From Thermoanaerobaculia bacterium (lineage in GTDB: Bacteria > Acidobacteriota > Thermoanaerobaculia > Multivoradales > JAHEKO01), in assembly GCA_947259925.1 (NCBI GenBank), contig CAMYOG010000056.1, positions 1 through 59,446 on the forward strand: a stretch of DNA of 59,446 nt, read 5' to 3'. The first letter of the stretch is position 1, and each line of letters begins with the position of its first letter. The translations under genes were made by a program, and so were the position numbers. Under the pieces are notes generated by a model. The model was given only the letters and a program-made list of their open reading frames with translations. It made no database searches and was not told the DNA's origin. Below are positions 9,003 to 18,893 of this stretch, one piece after another.

Positions 9003-9499
9003 CGGCCTCGGCGCTCACGACGGGGCCGAAGCGCGCTTCGGCGGGCCTGCTGATGTACCGGCGGGGCGACGCCGGCCTGGAGGTCTTTCTGGTCCACCCC
9101 GGCGGTCCCTACTTCGCTCGCCGGGACGACGGCTTCTGGAGCGTACCGAAGGGACTGATCGACCCCGGCGAGGATCCGCTCGAAGCTGCGCGCCGGGAGT
9201 TCCGCGAGGAGACCGGCCAGCGGGTCCGATCCTGCGCGGTCGAGCTCGAGTTCCTCGAGCTCCAGGCGATCGTCCAGCGCGGCGGCAAGAGGGTCGTCGC
9301 CTGGGCGTTCGAGGGCGACTGGCCGGAGGACGTCGAGCTCGAGAGCAACACGTTCCCGCTGGAGTGGCCCCCCCGCTCGGGTCGCTTCGTCGAGATCCCC
9401 GAGATCGACCGCGCGGAGTTCTTCGACCTCGAGGGCGCGCGCCGCAAGATCAATCCTGCCCAGGAGCCGTTCCTGGATCGGCTGCTCGAGCACCTCTGA
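8999..9499 (+). CDS. Nudix hydrolase
   Basis: A 166-residue protein with a complete Nudix box (GLIDPGEDPLEAARREFREETGQ, i.e. G-x5-E-x7-REUxEExGU) near residues 53-75, preceded by a SAGLLMYRR start of the fold. The sequence around FWSVPKGLIDPGE resembles the diadenosine-polyphosphate/NTP-cleaning branch, but the substrate cannot be told from sequence. The start is a TTG that overlaps the TGA of the M28 gene (TTGA), which implies translational coupling. A later start is possible because the first 12 residues are not conserved in the family. Its 3' end overlaps the convergent DMT exporter gene by 50 bp. Confidence 0.88.
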   Translation: MTASALTTGPKRASAGLLMYRRGDAGLEVFLVHPGGPYFARRDDGFWSVPKGLIDPGEDPLEAARREFREETGQRVRSCAVELEFLELQAIVQRGGKRVVAWAFEGDWPEDVELESNTFPLEWPPRSGRFVEIPEIDRAEFFDLEGARRKINPAQEPFLDRLLEHL

Positions 9500-10367
9500 A
9501 CGGCGAAGCCCCGCGCAGCTGGACGATCGCGGCCCCGAGGGCGGCGATCAGGACCGCTGCGATCTGACGTCCACTCAGCGACTCGCCGAGGAAGACCCAG
9601 GCCAGGATCGAGACCTGGATCAGCATCGTGTTGTTGATGACGCTCGATTCGGTCGCCGTCAGACGTCCGAGCGTGTGGTTCCAGAGGGTGAAGGCGAACG
9701 CGGTGTTCACCAGCGCCAGCCAGAGAATGATCAGCCAGCTCCCGAGATCCAACGTCGGCAACCCCTCGATCGCCAGGCCGGCCAGGAACAGGACGATTGA
9801 GCCGATGGTCATGCTGACCGAGGTGACGACCAGCGGGCGATGCTCGCCGGAGCGGTTGACGTAACGCCCGAGCAGGGAGGCGGCGCCGTGGGCGATCAGG
9901 CCGAACACTGCCACCAGGAACCCGAACAGGTAACGGCGCTCGGGCCAGGCGAAGCCGAGGTAGAGCAGCGTGCCGAGCAGCAAAACCAGCATGCCCAGCC
10001 ACTGGCCAGCGGTCGGCGGCTCGGCTAGCACTCTGATCGAGAGCAGGGCGACGAAGGCCGGCGTGAAGGTCAGGACCAGGCTGACCATCACCGCCGGCGC
10101 CTGATCGAGCGCGACGAACTGCGCGCCCTGGGTCAGCGAGTACATGAGCAGGCCCAGCCCGCCGAGCAGCAGCCAGCCTCGTCGATCGAGTCGGCGGAGC
10201 TCCGCCCTCCCGCGCGCGGTCCTGGCCAGGGCGACGAGCAGGATCACCGAGGCGAGCAGATAGCGCAGTCCCGCGAAGACCAGCGGCGGCAGCTCGTCGA
10301 GCCCAAGCTTGATCAGGACCCAGGAGGTCGACCAGAGGAAGGTGACCAGGAGGGCCTGGAGAACCAC
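9450..10367 (-). CDS. EamA/DMT family transporter
   Basis: A 305-residue membrane protein with about ten hydrophobic helices in two similar halves, as in drug/metabolite transporters with two EamA domains: LVTFLWSTSWVLIKLG and LRYLLASVILLVALA in the first half, FLVAVFGLIAHGAASLLGRY, NTAFAFTLWNHTLGRLTATE and LIQVSILAWVFLGE in the second. The last motif, before the GRQIAAVLIAALGA helix, is typical. These are usually exporters of metabolites or amino acids; the substrate is not predictable. The start is GTG 10367, 25 bp after the stop of the M20 peptidase, so both are probably one transcript. The hydrophilic tail overlaps the end of the Nudix gene. Confidence 0.9.
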   Translation of the reverse strand: MVLQALLVTFLWSTSWVLIKLGLDELPPLVFAGLRYLLASVILLVALARTARGRAELRRLDRRGWLLLGGLGLLMYSLTQGAQFVALDQAPAVMVSLVLTFTPAFVALLSIRVLAEPPTAGQWLGMLVLLLGTLLYLGFAWPERRYLFGFLVAVFGLIAHGAASLLGRYVNRSGEHRPLVVTSVSMTIGSIVLFLAGLAIEGLPTLDLGSWLIILWLALVNTAFAFTLWNHTLGRLTATESSVINNTMLIQVSILAWVFLGESLSGRQIAAVLIAALGAAIVQLRGASPFRGARAADPGTAPGQD

Positions 10368-10392
10368 TCGCAGATGGCCGGGTCGGGTGCTA

Positions 10393-11880
10393 TCAGAGGT
10401 CGTCAGTGTTTCGGATCAGCCGTCTGAAGTAGCGAATCGCCAGGTCGATGCTGTCGACGCTCACTCGCTCGTTGGTGCCGTGTACCCGGACCATGTCGCC
10501 CTCACGGATGAAGACCGGCAGAAAGCGAAAAACGTTGCGTGAGCGTCCCGAGTAGTACTTGGCGTCGGTACCGCCGAGGACCAGATAGGGCGTGATCAAG
10601 ATCTCCTCGTCCGGCAGGACCTCGCGCAGGGTGCGGCCGAGCAGACGGAAGGCGGCACCCTCGACGTCCGAGACCGGTGACGGGTTCCGCCCGGCGCCGA
10701 AGGCCACGGATACCCCGATTCTCTCGTCGGCGATCACCTCGCGGACCCGCGCGGTGACCGATTCGACCGTCTCGCCCGGCAGGATCCGGAAGTTGACCAC
10801 CGCGCGCGCGTCGATCGGCAGCACGTTGTCCTTGATGCCGGCGTTGAACATGGTCGCGGCGGTGGTCGTCCGCAGCGACGCCGCGCCGCCGTTGCTGGTC
10901 GCCATCCTTCGCTTCACCAGCGGCGCGGCGAGCCAGAGGTTGGCGACCGCGGCCCGCTGGGCGAGCGGCGCCTCGGGTCCGGTGTAGTCGAGCATCTTCC
11001 GGGTCGCGCCGTTGATGCGGAGCGGGAACGGATCGTCCTCCAGCCGCTGGATCGCACGGCCGAGGATGCCGATCGCCGTGGTCGTCGGCGGCGTCGACGA
11101 GTGCCCCCCCTCACCCCTGGCGGTCAGCTCCAAGCTGACATAGCCCTTCTCGGCGATTCCGATGATGGCCATCGGCAGCTCGGTGCCCGGCATCATCCCC
11201 TCGGTGATCGCACCGCCCTCGTCGAGGACCAGGGCGAAGTCACTGACCCGGCGGGACTCGAGCAGCTCGGCGATCTTCCTGGCTCCCTGCGCGCCGCCGA
11301 CCTCCTCGTCGTGCCCGAAGGCGAGAAAGATCGTCCGTCGGGGCCGAAAGCCCTCGGCTAGCAGGCTCTCCACCGACTCGAGAATGGCGATGACCGTGGT
11401 CTTGTCGTCCATCGCGCCGCGCCCCCAGACCCAGCCATCGGCGATCACGCCGCCGAACGGCGGGTGGGTCCACTGGTTCTCGGTGCCGGGAATGATCGGC
11501 ACGACATCCTGATGCCCCATCAGGACCACCGGTGGCAGCGACGGATCGGTGCCCTCCCAGGTGTAGAGCAGGCTCAGCTCACCGACGGTCTCGAGCCGCA
11601 GCTCCTGGTGTACCCGCGGATAGGTCTCCGCCAGCCAGAGGTGCAGCGCGCGGAACTCCTCGCGCTCGGGCGGTGTCGGCGGCGGGAACGAGATCGTCCG
11701 GAAGGTCAGGGCGGAGGCCAGCCTCTCGGCCGCCCCGGCCGGCACCCTCTCCGGCTCGGCAGCCTGGTCGGCCGCCAGCTCGAACTCGCCCTGTCGCGAT
11801 CCGAAGAGTGCCGTCCGGACCGCGACGACGGCCACCAACACCAGCGCGACCAGGACCAGTAGAGTCAGGAATCGCTTCAT
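10393..11880 (-). CDS. M20/M25/M40 family peptidase, PM20D1-like, membrane anchored
   Basis: The 495-residue protein begins with one hydrophobic segment (FLTLLVLVALVLVAVVAVRTALF), so it is exported or anchored. The M20 zinc residues are visible: LMGHQDVVPI, GRGAMDDKTTV, FGHDEEVGG (catalytic and ligand Glu), VLDEGGA, and a C-terminal HGTNERVS. The insert between the two halves (about residues 250-370) is the dimerisation lid domain. The tail pattern GGTDAKYY followed by HGTNERVSVDSI resembles the PM20D1/carboxypeptidase-S branch, whose members hydrolyse or form N-acyl amino acids or act as carboxypeptidases. It probably shares a transcript with the downstream DMT transporter and diverges from the glutamate dehydrogenase gene. 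Confidence 0.92.
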   Translation of the reverse strand: MKRFLTLLVLVALVLVAVVAVRTALFGSRQGEFELAADQAAEPERVPAGAAERLASALTFRTISFPPPTPPEREEFRALHLWLAETYPRVHQELRLETVGELSLLYTWEGTDPSLPPVVLMGHQDVVPIIPGTENQWTHPPFGGVIADGWVWGRGAMDDKTTVIAILESVESLLAEGFRPRRTIFLAFGHDEEVGGAQGARKIAELLESRRVSDFALVLDEGGAITEGMMPGTELPMAIIGIAEKGYVSLELTARGEGGHSSTPPTTTAIGILGRAIQRLEDDPFPLRINGATRKMLDYTGPEAPLAQRAAVANLWLAAPLVKRRMATSNGGAASLRTTTAATMFNAGIKDNVLPIDARAVVNFRILPGETVESVTARVREVIADERIGVSVAFGAGRNPSPVSDVEGAAFRLLGRTLREVLPDEEILITPYLVLGGTDAKYYSGRSRNVFRFLPVFIREGDMVRVHGTNERVSVDSIDLAIRYFRRLIRNTDDL

Positions 11881-12009
11881 CTCGGTCTCCAGGGACAGGA
11901 TCAGGCCGACACTCTGTCATAGCCCGCGCGCGGGCCGGTGCCCTTGCAACCTCGCCCCAGGCGGGTCATAGTTTGATGCCTTGCGCGCTCTTTTGGGAGG
12001 GATCAGCGC

Positions 12010-15000
12010 TTGACCGCGGCCGGCCAGAGCAAACGGGACCTGATCGAGCGGCTCGTGACGCGGGTGCGGGAGCGGCCCGACGATCCGCGGGCGCGGGACG
12101 TCGAAGCGTTCGTGTCCGCGTTCTACGCCGACTGCTCACCGCGCGACCTGATCGAGACATCGCCCGACGACCTTTACGGGGCGGCGCTGGCGTTCTGGCG
12201 CTTCGTCCAGCAGCGCCGGCCGGGCGAGGCGAAGGTTCGGGTCTACAATCCACGCGTCGACGAGAGCGGCTGGCAGTCGTCGCACACGGTGGTCGAGATC
12301 GCCACCGACGACATGCCGTTTCTGATCGATTCGACCATCACCGAGCTGAACCGGGTCGACATCGACGTCGCGATGCTCGTCCACCCGATCTTCACCGTCC
12401 GTCGCGATGAGGACGGCCAGCTGCTCGAGATCCTCGACAACGGGGCGGCCGGCGCGCGCGAGTCGTACGCACAGATCCAGGTGAGCGAGCAGGCGCCCGA
12501 GAGCCATGCCGAGCTGCGTGCGAGCCTGGAGCGCATCCTCGGCGACGTGCGCTGTGCGGTGACCGATTGGAAGCCGATGCTCGAGCAGGCCGCGCGCATC
12601 CAGGCCGACCTGACGGCCCATCCTCCGGCGCTGCCGCGAGACCAGATCGAGGAAGCGATCGCACTGCTCGATTGGATGAGCGACGGGCGCTTCACCTTCC
12701 TCGGCTACCGCCGGTACCACTTCGAGGGCGAGGGCGAGGAGATGCAGGTCGAGCTCGACTCGGAGAGCGGACTCGGGCTGCTGCGGGATCCGAAGATCAA
12801 GGTGTTCGGCGGCCTGCGCGGTGTCGAGCTGACGGAGGAGCAGTCGGAGTTCCTGCGGCGGAAGACGCTGCTGAGGATCACCCAGACTCTCCGCCGGTCG
12901 ACCGTCCATCGAGGCGTCAGCTTCGACACCATCGCGATCAGCGTCTTCGACCAGGCGGGCCGCGTGGTCGGCGCCAAGCTCTTCGTAGGCCTGTTCACCA
13001 CCGAGGCCTACTCCGACAGCGCCCGAGTGATCCCGTTCCTGCGTCGGCGGGCTCAGTGGGTGCTGGAACAGTCGGGTCTGCCCGAAGGGAGCCACAACGC
13101 CCGGCAGCTCCAGCACGTGCTCGACAGCTATCCGAGGAGCGAACTCTTCCAGACTACCGACCAGGAGCTCCTCGAGAGCGCGGTGGGCATTCTCCACCTG
13201 CAGGATCGAAGCAGAACGGCTCTCTTCGTGCGCCACGACCCGTTCGAGCGCTTCGTTTCCTGTCTGGTCTACCTGCCCCGAGATCGGCACCACACCTCCA
13301 ACCGGCTGAAGATCGGACGAATCCTCGAGCGAGCCTTCCAGGGAGAGGTCGATCGGTACTACACCCACCTCACCGACTCGCCGCTTGCGCGTCTCCACTT
13401 CATCCTCAAGACGCCGTTGCGCGACGGTAGCGCGCCGCCGGTCGAGGAGATCGAAGCGAGTCTGACCGAGGCGGTGCGGGCGTGGGAGGACCGCCTTACC
13501 GAGGCACTGATCGAGGAGCATGGCGAGGCCCTGGGGATGGTCCTCGCCCGACGCTACGGCGAGTCGTTCCCGGGCGGCTACTCGGACCTCTACAACGAGC
13601 AGCTTGCGGTGCTCGACATCGCGCGCATGGAGGAGGCGCTCGAGAACGGGGCGATGGCGATGAACCTCTACCGCCCGCCGGATGCCGAGCCGAGTGAGAT
13701 CAACTTCAAGATCTACTTGACCGGTGAGCGCACCCATCTCTCCGACGTCTTGCCGATGCTCGAGAACATGGGTCTGCGAGTAATCGACGAACGGCTGTTC
13801 GAAGTCCATCCCGCGGACGTCGGGCAGTGCGTCTGGATCAGGGACCTGGCGATGGTCACCGAGGACGCACGGCCGATCGTCCTCTCGGAGGTCAGGGCGT
13901 CGTTCCACGAGATCTTCTCGCGCATCTGGGCGGGGGAGATGGAGAACGACAGCCTCAACCAGCTGGTGCTGGTCGGCGGGCTGCAGCCGCGCGAGGTGAC
14001 GCTGATTCGAGCCTACGCGAAGTATCTGCGGCAGACGCGGATTCCGTTCAGTCAGAGCTACATGCGCCAGACGCTGACCGACCATCCCGACATCGCGCGC
14101 CTGCTGGTCGATCTCTTCCTCGACCTGTTCGACCCGGATGCTGGCGACGAGGCAGAGAGTCAAGCGGAGACGCTCACCCGGGGGATCGAGCGCCGGCTGA
14201 AGGAAGTCACCAGCCTCGACGAAGATCGGATCCTGCGACGCTTCTTGAACGCGATCCTCTCGACCCTGCGCTCCAACTACTTCCTGACCGGCGACGACGG
14301 CGAGCCCAAGCCGTATCTGGCGATGAAGATCGACTCGCAGTCGATCGAGGAGCTACCTCTCCCCAGGCCGTACCGCGAGATCCACGTGCACAGCCCGCGG
14401 ATGGAGGCGATTCATCTCCGCGGCGGGCCGGTGGCACGCGGCGGCATCCGCTGGTCGGATCGCCGCGAGGACTTCCGGACCGAGATCCTCGGTCTGATGA
14501 AGGCGCAGATGGTCAAGAACGCGGTCATCGTGCCGGTCGGCTCCAAGGGTGGATTCGTCGTTCGGCGCCCGCCCGAGGACCGCGATGCTCTCCGGCAGGA
14601 GGTAAGGGAGTGCTACCAGACGATGATGCGCGGCCTGCTCGACCTGACCGACAACCTCGACGGCGACGAGGTCGTGCCGCCGCCGCGTGTCCGGCGGCGG
14701 GACGGTGACGATCCATATCTGGTGGTCGCCGCCGACAAGGGAACCGCGACCTTCTCCGACACCGCCAACGGAATCTCCGCGGACTACGGCTTCTGGCTCG
14801 ACGATGCGTTCGCCTCGGGCGGCTCGGCGGGCTACGACCACAAGAAGATGGCCATCACCGCCCGGGGTGCCTGGGAGTCGGTGAAGCGTCACTTCCGGGA
14901 GCTTGGCATCGACATTCAGAGCCAGGACTTCTCGGTCGTCGGCGTAGGCGACATGTCCGGGGACGTCTTCGGCAACGGCATGCTGCTCTCGAAGCACATC

Positions 15001-16824
15001 CGCCTGATCGGCGCCTTCAATCACCTGCACATCTTCGTCGACCCTGATCCGGATCCGGAGCGGGCGTGGGCCGAGCGCAAGCGGCTGTTCGACCTGCCGC
15101 GCTCGAGCTGGGCCGACTACGACCCGGAGCTGATCTCGGCCGGTGGCGGCGTCTTCGACCGCAAGGCGAAGTCGATCGAGATCAGCGCCGAAATGCGCGC
15201 GGCGCTCGACATCGAAGAGGAGAGCTTGCGACCCAACCAGCTGATCCAGGCACTCCTCGGGGCCGACGTCGAGCTGCTTTGGTTCGGCGGCATCGGTACC
15301 TACATCAAGGCGAGCGAGGAGAGCCATATCGACGCCGACGATCGCTCCAACGACGGGGTCCGAGTCGACGCGAGCCGGGTGCGCGCCCGGGTGATCGGCG
15401 AGGGCGCAAATCTGGGTGTGACGCAGCGAGGACGGGTCGAGCTCGGCCTCGGTCACTGCCGGCTCAACACCGACTCGATCGACAACTCGGCCGGTGTCGA
15501 CACCTCGGATCACGAGGTGAACATCAAGATCCTGTTGCGTGGGGTCGAGCAGGCGGGGGACCTGACGCGGAAGCAGCGCGACGAGCTGCTGCGCAAGATG
15601 ACCCCCGAGGTGGCGGAGCTGGTACTGCGCGACAACTACCTGCAGAGCCAGGCGATCACCGTCACCCACCAGCTCGGCGCGCGCTTGAACGATCGCCACG
15701 GTCGCTTCATACACGCACTCGAAAAGAGCGGTCGGCTCGACCGGGAGATCGAGCATCTGCCGGAGGACGACGAGCTCGCCGAGCGCACCAGTCACAACCT
15801 CGGCCTGACGCGCTCCGAGCTGGCGGTGCTGCTCTCCTACGCCAAGCTCGATCTCTACCAGGAGCTCCTGCGCTCGAGAGTGCCCGACGACCTCCACATG
15901 ACGCGCGAGCTCCAGCGCTACTTCCCGGAACCGATGCGCGAGCGCTTCATGAACGCAATCCCCGGCCACCGGCTGCGGCGCGAGATCGTCGCCACCGTGC
16001 TGACCAACAGCATCATCAACCGGGTCGGCATCGCGTTCATCCACGAGGTGCGCGAGCGGACCGGTATGGCGACCTCGGACATCGCCCGCGCCTACGTCGT
16101 AAGCCGGTCGGTCTTCGATCTGCGCGACCTCTGGCGTGCGATCGAGTCGGCCGACAACCGGCTGCCGGCGACGGTCCAGGCGACCATGCTTGCCGAATGC
16201 GGCCGCACCCTCGAGCGCGCCACGGTCTGGTTCCTGCGGCTGCCCGAGGGTGTCGGCGACATCGGAGACCGCATCGCCGAGTACCACGACGGTGTGAACG
16301 AGATCGCCAACGAGCTCGATCGACTGACCACCGAGTCCGAGGCCAACCTCATCGAGGAGCGGACGCGAGCGCTGGTCGAGCTCGGCGCCGATGCGGAGCT
16401 GGCGAGCCGGATCGTCCATCTGCAAAGCCTCTCCCCAGCGTGCGACATCGTTCGGCTCGCCCGCTCGGGTGGCTGGCTGAGCGCCGCGGTGGCGCAGTTC
16501 TACTTCGCCATCGGGTCGCGCTTCGGCTTCAACTGGGTCCGCCGGGCGGCGCTCCGGCTACCGACCGAAAGCGCCTGGGACAAGCTGGCGGTCAACGCGA
16601 TCGTCGACGATCTCTCGGGCCATCAGAGCGAGCTGACGGGCAAGGTGCTGTCGAGCTTCGACGGCGGGCAGCCGGAGGTCGCCCAGCTCGAGGAGTGGGC
16701 GGACGATCGCCGCTCGATGGTCGCCCGCTGCGAGCAGTTGATCGCCGAGCTCCAGTCGGTCGCTCACCCGACGCTGGCGATGCTGGCGGTGGCCAACCGC
16801 CAACTGAAATCAATGAGCAGCTAA
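12010..16824 (+). CDS. NAD-dependent glutamate dehydrogenase, large (180-kDa) type
   Basis: The 1604-residue length is characteristic of the 180-kDa NAD-glutamate dehydrogenases (called gdhB or gdhZ in other bacteria). These catalyse oxidative deamination of glutamate to 2-oxoglutarate and ammonia and serve glutamate catabolism. The first about 700 residues are the ACT-like regulatory part (RFTFLGYRRYHFEGEGEEM, LFQTTDQELLESAVGILHLQDR). The catalytic core follows: GGIRWSDRREDFRTEILGLM, KNAVIVPVGSKGGFV (catalytic Lys region), VVAADKGTATFSDTAN, FASGGSAGYDHKKM, and the nucleotide-binding QDFSVVGVGDMSGDVFGNGM. The helical C-terminal domain ends at ANRQLKSMSS. Start is TTG 12010 after GGGAGGGATCA, which contains a good ribosome binding site. 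It is alone on its strand, with a REP-like palindrome right after its stop. Confidence 0.96.
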   Translation: MTAAGQSKRDLIERLVTRVRERPDDPRARDVEAFVSAFYADCSPRDLIETSPDDLYGAALAFWRFVQQRRPGEAKVRVYNPRVDESGWQSSHTVVEIATDDMPFLIDSTITELNRVDIDVAMLVHPIFTVRRDEDGQLLEILDNGAAGARESYAQIQVSEQAPESHAELRASLERILGDVRCAVTDWKPMLEQAARIQADLTAHPPALPRDQIEEAIALLDWMSDGRFTFLGYRRYHFEGEGEEMQVELDSESGLGLLRDPKIKVFGGLRGVELTEEQSEFLRRKTLLRITQTLRRSTVHRGVSFDTIAISVFDQAGRVVGAKLFVGLFTTEAYSDSARVIPFLRRRAQWVLEQSGLPEGSHNARQLQHVLDSYPRSELFQTTDQELLESAVGILHLQDRSRTALFVRHDPFERFVSCLVYLPRDRHHTSNRLKIGRILERAFQGEVDRYYTHLTDSPLARLHFILKTPLRDGSAPPVEEIEASLTEAVRAWEDRLTEALIEEHGEALGMVLARRYGESFPGGYSDLYNEQLAVLDIARMEEALENGAMAMNLYRPPDAEPSEINFKIYLTGERTHLSDVLPMLENMGLRVIDERLFEVHPADVGQCVWIRDLAMVTEDARPIVLSEVRASFHEIFSRIWAGEMENDSLNQLVLVGGLQPREVTLIRAYAKYLRQTRIPFSQSYMRQTLTDHPDIARLLVDLFLDLFDPDAGDEAESQAETLTRGIERRLKEVTSLDEDRILRRFLNAILSTLRSNYFLTGDDGEPKPYLAMKIDSQSIEELPLPRPYREIHVHSPRMEAIHLRGGPVARGGIRWSDRREDFRTEILGLMKAQMVKNAVIVPVGSKGGFVVRRPPEDRDALRQEVRECYQTMMRGLLDLTDNLDGDEVVPPPRVRRRDGDDPYLVVAADKGTATFSDTANGISADYGFWLDDAFASGGSAGYDHKKMAITARGAWESVKRHFRELGIDIQSQDFSVVGVGDMSGDVFGNGMLLSKHIRLIGAFNHLHIFVDPDPDPERAWAERKRLFDLPRSSWADYDPELISAGGGVFDRKAKSIEISAEMRAALDIEEESLRPNQLIQALLGADVELLWFGGIGTYIKASEESHIDADDRSNDGVRVDASRVRARVIGEGANLGVTQRGRVELGLGHCRLNTDSIDNSAGVDTSDHEVNIKILLRGVEQAGDLTRKQRDELLRKMTPEVAELVLRDNYLQSQAITVTHQLGARLNDRHGRFIHALEKSGRLDREIEHLPEDDELAERTSHNLGLTRSELAVLLSYAKLDLYQELLRSRVPDDLHMTRELQRYFPEPMRERFMNAIPGHRLRREIVATVLTNSIINRVGIAFIHEVRERTGMATSDIARAYVVSRSVFDLRDLWRAIESADNRLPATVQATMLAECGRTLERATVWFLRLPEGVGDIGDRIAEYHDGVNEIANELDRLTTESEANLIEERTRALVELGADAELASRIVHLQSLSPACDIVRLARSGGWLSAAVAQFYFAIGSRFGFNWVRRAALRLPTESAWDKLAVNAIVDDLSGHQSELTGKVLSSFDGGQPEVAQLEEWADDRRSMVARCEQLIAELQSVAHPTLAMLAVANRQLKSMSS

Positions 16825-16830
16825 AACGCC

Positions 16831-16895
16831 GGGGACACAATGCTCATTTCTCTCGGCCGCGCTCCGGGAGGCCGAGAAGTGAGGATCGTGTCCCC
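16831..16895. repeat. GGGGACACAAT-type palindrome, copy A
   Basis: An imperfect palindrome with outer arms GGGGACACAATGCTCATTTC and its diverged complement ending in CGTGTCCCC, plus an inner GGCC-centred stem. It begins 7 bp after the glutamate dehydrogenase stop and precedes the end of the convergent LVIVD gene. The same outer arms recur at 29181-29256 and 42500-42567. REP-like elements of this look are usually spread by Y1 (IS200-like/RAYT) transposases; none is in the window. Confidence 0.75.
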
Positions 16896-16976
16896 CTTAG
16901 CGCACCTCCAGAATCAAGGCGATCCGTCACCGAGCGCAGCGAAGGTAACGCAGCAGATGCAGGTGGTTCTGGCGTT

Positions 16977-18863
16977 CTAGCGGGCGACCAGGAAATCGTC
17001 GACCAGAAAGCTGCTCGAGTTGGTGCCCTCGGATCCCGATGGTAGCCCGAGCCGGATGGCGTCGATCACCGCGGTGGAGTCGAGCGTCTCGCGCTCGATG
17101 CGGTTGCGCCGCTTCTTGACCAGCCGCACCACGCCGTCCTCGGCGCCGGCGACCGACGCCTGCTGCCATTCGATCCGCAGCGGCACGGCACGCTTGCGCG
17201 GGATCGCGGCCGAGCCGATCGGCTGCAGCTCGCCGTCACTCTCCGCGGCGAGATGGACCACGTACTTCTTGCCGCGCTGCTCGATCGACATGCTGACGAC
17301 GCTCTTGCCGTTGGGAGTGGCGAAGCGCAGGACCTCGACCTCCTGACCCGCGAGATCGATGCCGTTGGGCTTGAGCAGGAAGCTGACTTCGAGACTGGTC
17401 TCCCGGGCCGGCTGGAGCGAGACCAGCTGGGAGACGGCGTCGGTGCCGTCGGCGGTCACCTCGAGCGCGAACTCGCTCTTCTTCAGGCCCGGTGACACCA
17501 CCGAGACGCCCGGTCCCTTGATCTTCGACCAGGCGTCCAGCCGGCCGCTCTCGAACCCGTCCGAGAACAGAGCCGCGCTCATCCGCGGCCGGACGATGAA
17601 CAGGCCCCGGTTGATGTCGCTGATCAGGACCGCGCCGCTCTTGAGATACGGATAGACGCTCCAGGCGCCGTCGAAGCGCGCCAGATCCGACTCCGGATAG
17701 GTGTCGAAGGAGCCGGCACGCTCCAGCTTGCCGGTCTTGGGATCGACGATCTCCAGAATCGTCAGCCCCTGCTGGTAGTTGGCCTGGTAGGTGTAGCTGC
17801 CGGCGACGTACTGGTTGTGGTCGATCGAGCGCTTGATCGACAGGTGAGCGCCGGTGATCTGGGGGTTCTCGAGGTTCGACATGTCCCAGACGTAGGTCTT
17901 GGCGTTGTGGTCGAAGCGCTGCTCGTCGAGCTCGTCGTCGACGACGAAGTAGGCGTGGTCCTCGGTCAGCCAGCCCTGGTGGGTGTAGGCCGATCCGGAG
18001 TAGGTGTTGCGCGACACCATGACCGGGTCGCTCTTGTCGGTCACGTCGACGATGGTGATCGAGTCCTCGTTGGCGGCGAAGCAGATCTCCTTGCCCTGGT
18101 AGCTCCTGTCGGGTCCCCGGTAGGTGACGCACTGGGCGTCGTGCGTATAGCCGTCTTCGCTGAAGCAGCCGGCGTTCCTGGGCCGGGTCGGCGTCCGGAT
18201 GTCGACCATGTGCAGGCCGCCGCTACAGGTATCCGAGCCGACAGCGTAGGCGAAGCCGCTGTCCTCGTTGATCACGATGTTGTGCGCCGAGCCGAACTCG
18301 TCGTAGCGGGCGGTCGGCTTGAACTCGCGCGGCGGGTTCCGGACGTTGCGCAGCTGGGTGAGATCGAACACCTGGATGCCGTGATTGCCGGCGGCATCGG
18401 CGACGATGAACGCGTGGTTCTTGTAGACCTTGATGTCGCGCCAGGCGCTCGGCCGCACCTGTGTCGGCAGGTTGCCCAGATAGACCGGGTTCTCGGGATC
18501 GGTCATGTCGACGAACGCGGTGCCGTTGGTCCGGCCGACCAGCGCGTACTCGCGGTTGCCGTCGCGCCAGCCCCAGATGTCGTTGCCGCGCCCGCCGCCG
18601 ATCTCGTCGAGCGGCAGGTGGGCGAGCAGGTCGACGTTCTCGCACGGGAAGATGTCGGCGACGCCGTCGGCGCAGGCGGTCGACTCCTGCAGCGAGTAGG
18701 CGATGAAGCGTTGGCTGCCGTGGCCGTGCGCGGCGAGTGACTCCTGCTGCGCCGACAGATACTCCGACTGCTTCGGGACGTGGCACGCCTCGGACCGCGG
18801 CGTCGGTACCGCGATCACGAGCGAACAGAGGAGGGCGACTCGTGTTGATCTGCTGAGCGTCAT
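16977..18863 (-). CDS. Choice-of-anchor B (LVIVD-repeat) secreted protein with C-terminal LamG-like domain
   Basis: The 628-residue product has a signal peptide and then repeated LVIVD-type units: DIWGWRDGNREYALVGRTNGTAFVDMTDPENPVYLG, HAFIVADAAGNHGIQVFDLTQL, NIVINEDSGFAYAVGS and ICFAANEDSITIVDVTDKSDPVMVS. This is the layout of choice-of-anchor B proteins, found on the surface or outside of many environmental bacteria; the units form a propeller. Residues from about 435 (LFSDGFESGRLDAWSKIKG) form a second, concanavalin-like module that often ends such proteins. Function is unknown; the family has been linked only to adhesion-like roles. It is followed by a REP-like palindrome and lies 30 bp downstream of an M28 lipoprotein gene, so the two may be co-transcribed. 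Confidence 0.87.
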   Translation of the reverse strand: MTLSRSTRVALLCSLVIAVPTPRSEACHVPKQSEYLSAQQESLAAHGHGSQRFIAYSLQESTACADGVADIFPCENVDLLAHLPLDEIGGGRGNDIWGWRDGNREYALVGRTNGTAFVDMTDPENPVYLGNLPTQVRPSAWRDIKVYKNHAFIVADAAGNHGIQVFDLTQLRNVRNPPREFKPTARYDEFGSAHNIVINEDSGFAYAVGSDTCSGGLHMVDIRTPTRPRNAGCFSEDGYTHDAQCVTYRGPDRSYQGKEICFAANEDSITIVDVTDKSDPVMVSRNTYSGSAYTHQGWLTEDHAYFVVDDELDEQRFDHNAKTYVWDMSNLENPQITGAHLSIKRSIDHNQYVAGSYTYQANYQQGLTILEIVDPKTGKLERAGSFDTYPESDLARFDGAWSVYPYLKSGAVLISDINRGLFIVRPRMSAALFSDGFESGRLDAWSKIKGPGVSVVSPGLKKSEFALEVTADGTDAVSQLVSLQPARETSLEVSFLLKPNGIDLAGQEVEVLRFATPNGKSVVSMSIEQRGKKYVVHLAAESDGELQPIGSAAIPRKRAVPLRIEWQQASVAGAEDGVVRLVKKRRNRIERETLDSTAVIDAIRLGLPSGSEGTNSSSFLVDDFLVAR

Positions 18864-18893
18864 GTCGGTCCTTTCGGTTCGGAGCGGTCGCTT

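Noticed and set aside
14353..16425. 690-codon minus-strand frame opposite glutamate dehydrogenase
   Set aside because: The + strand frame has complete family motifs; the antisense frame has none and shows the usual mirror composition.
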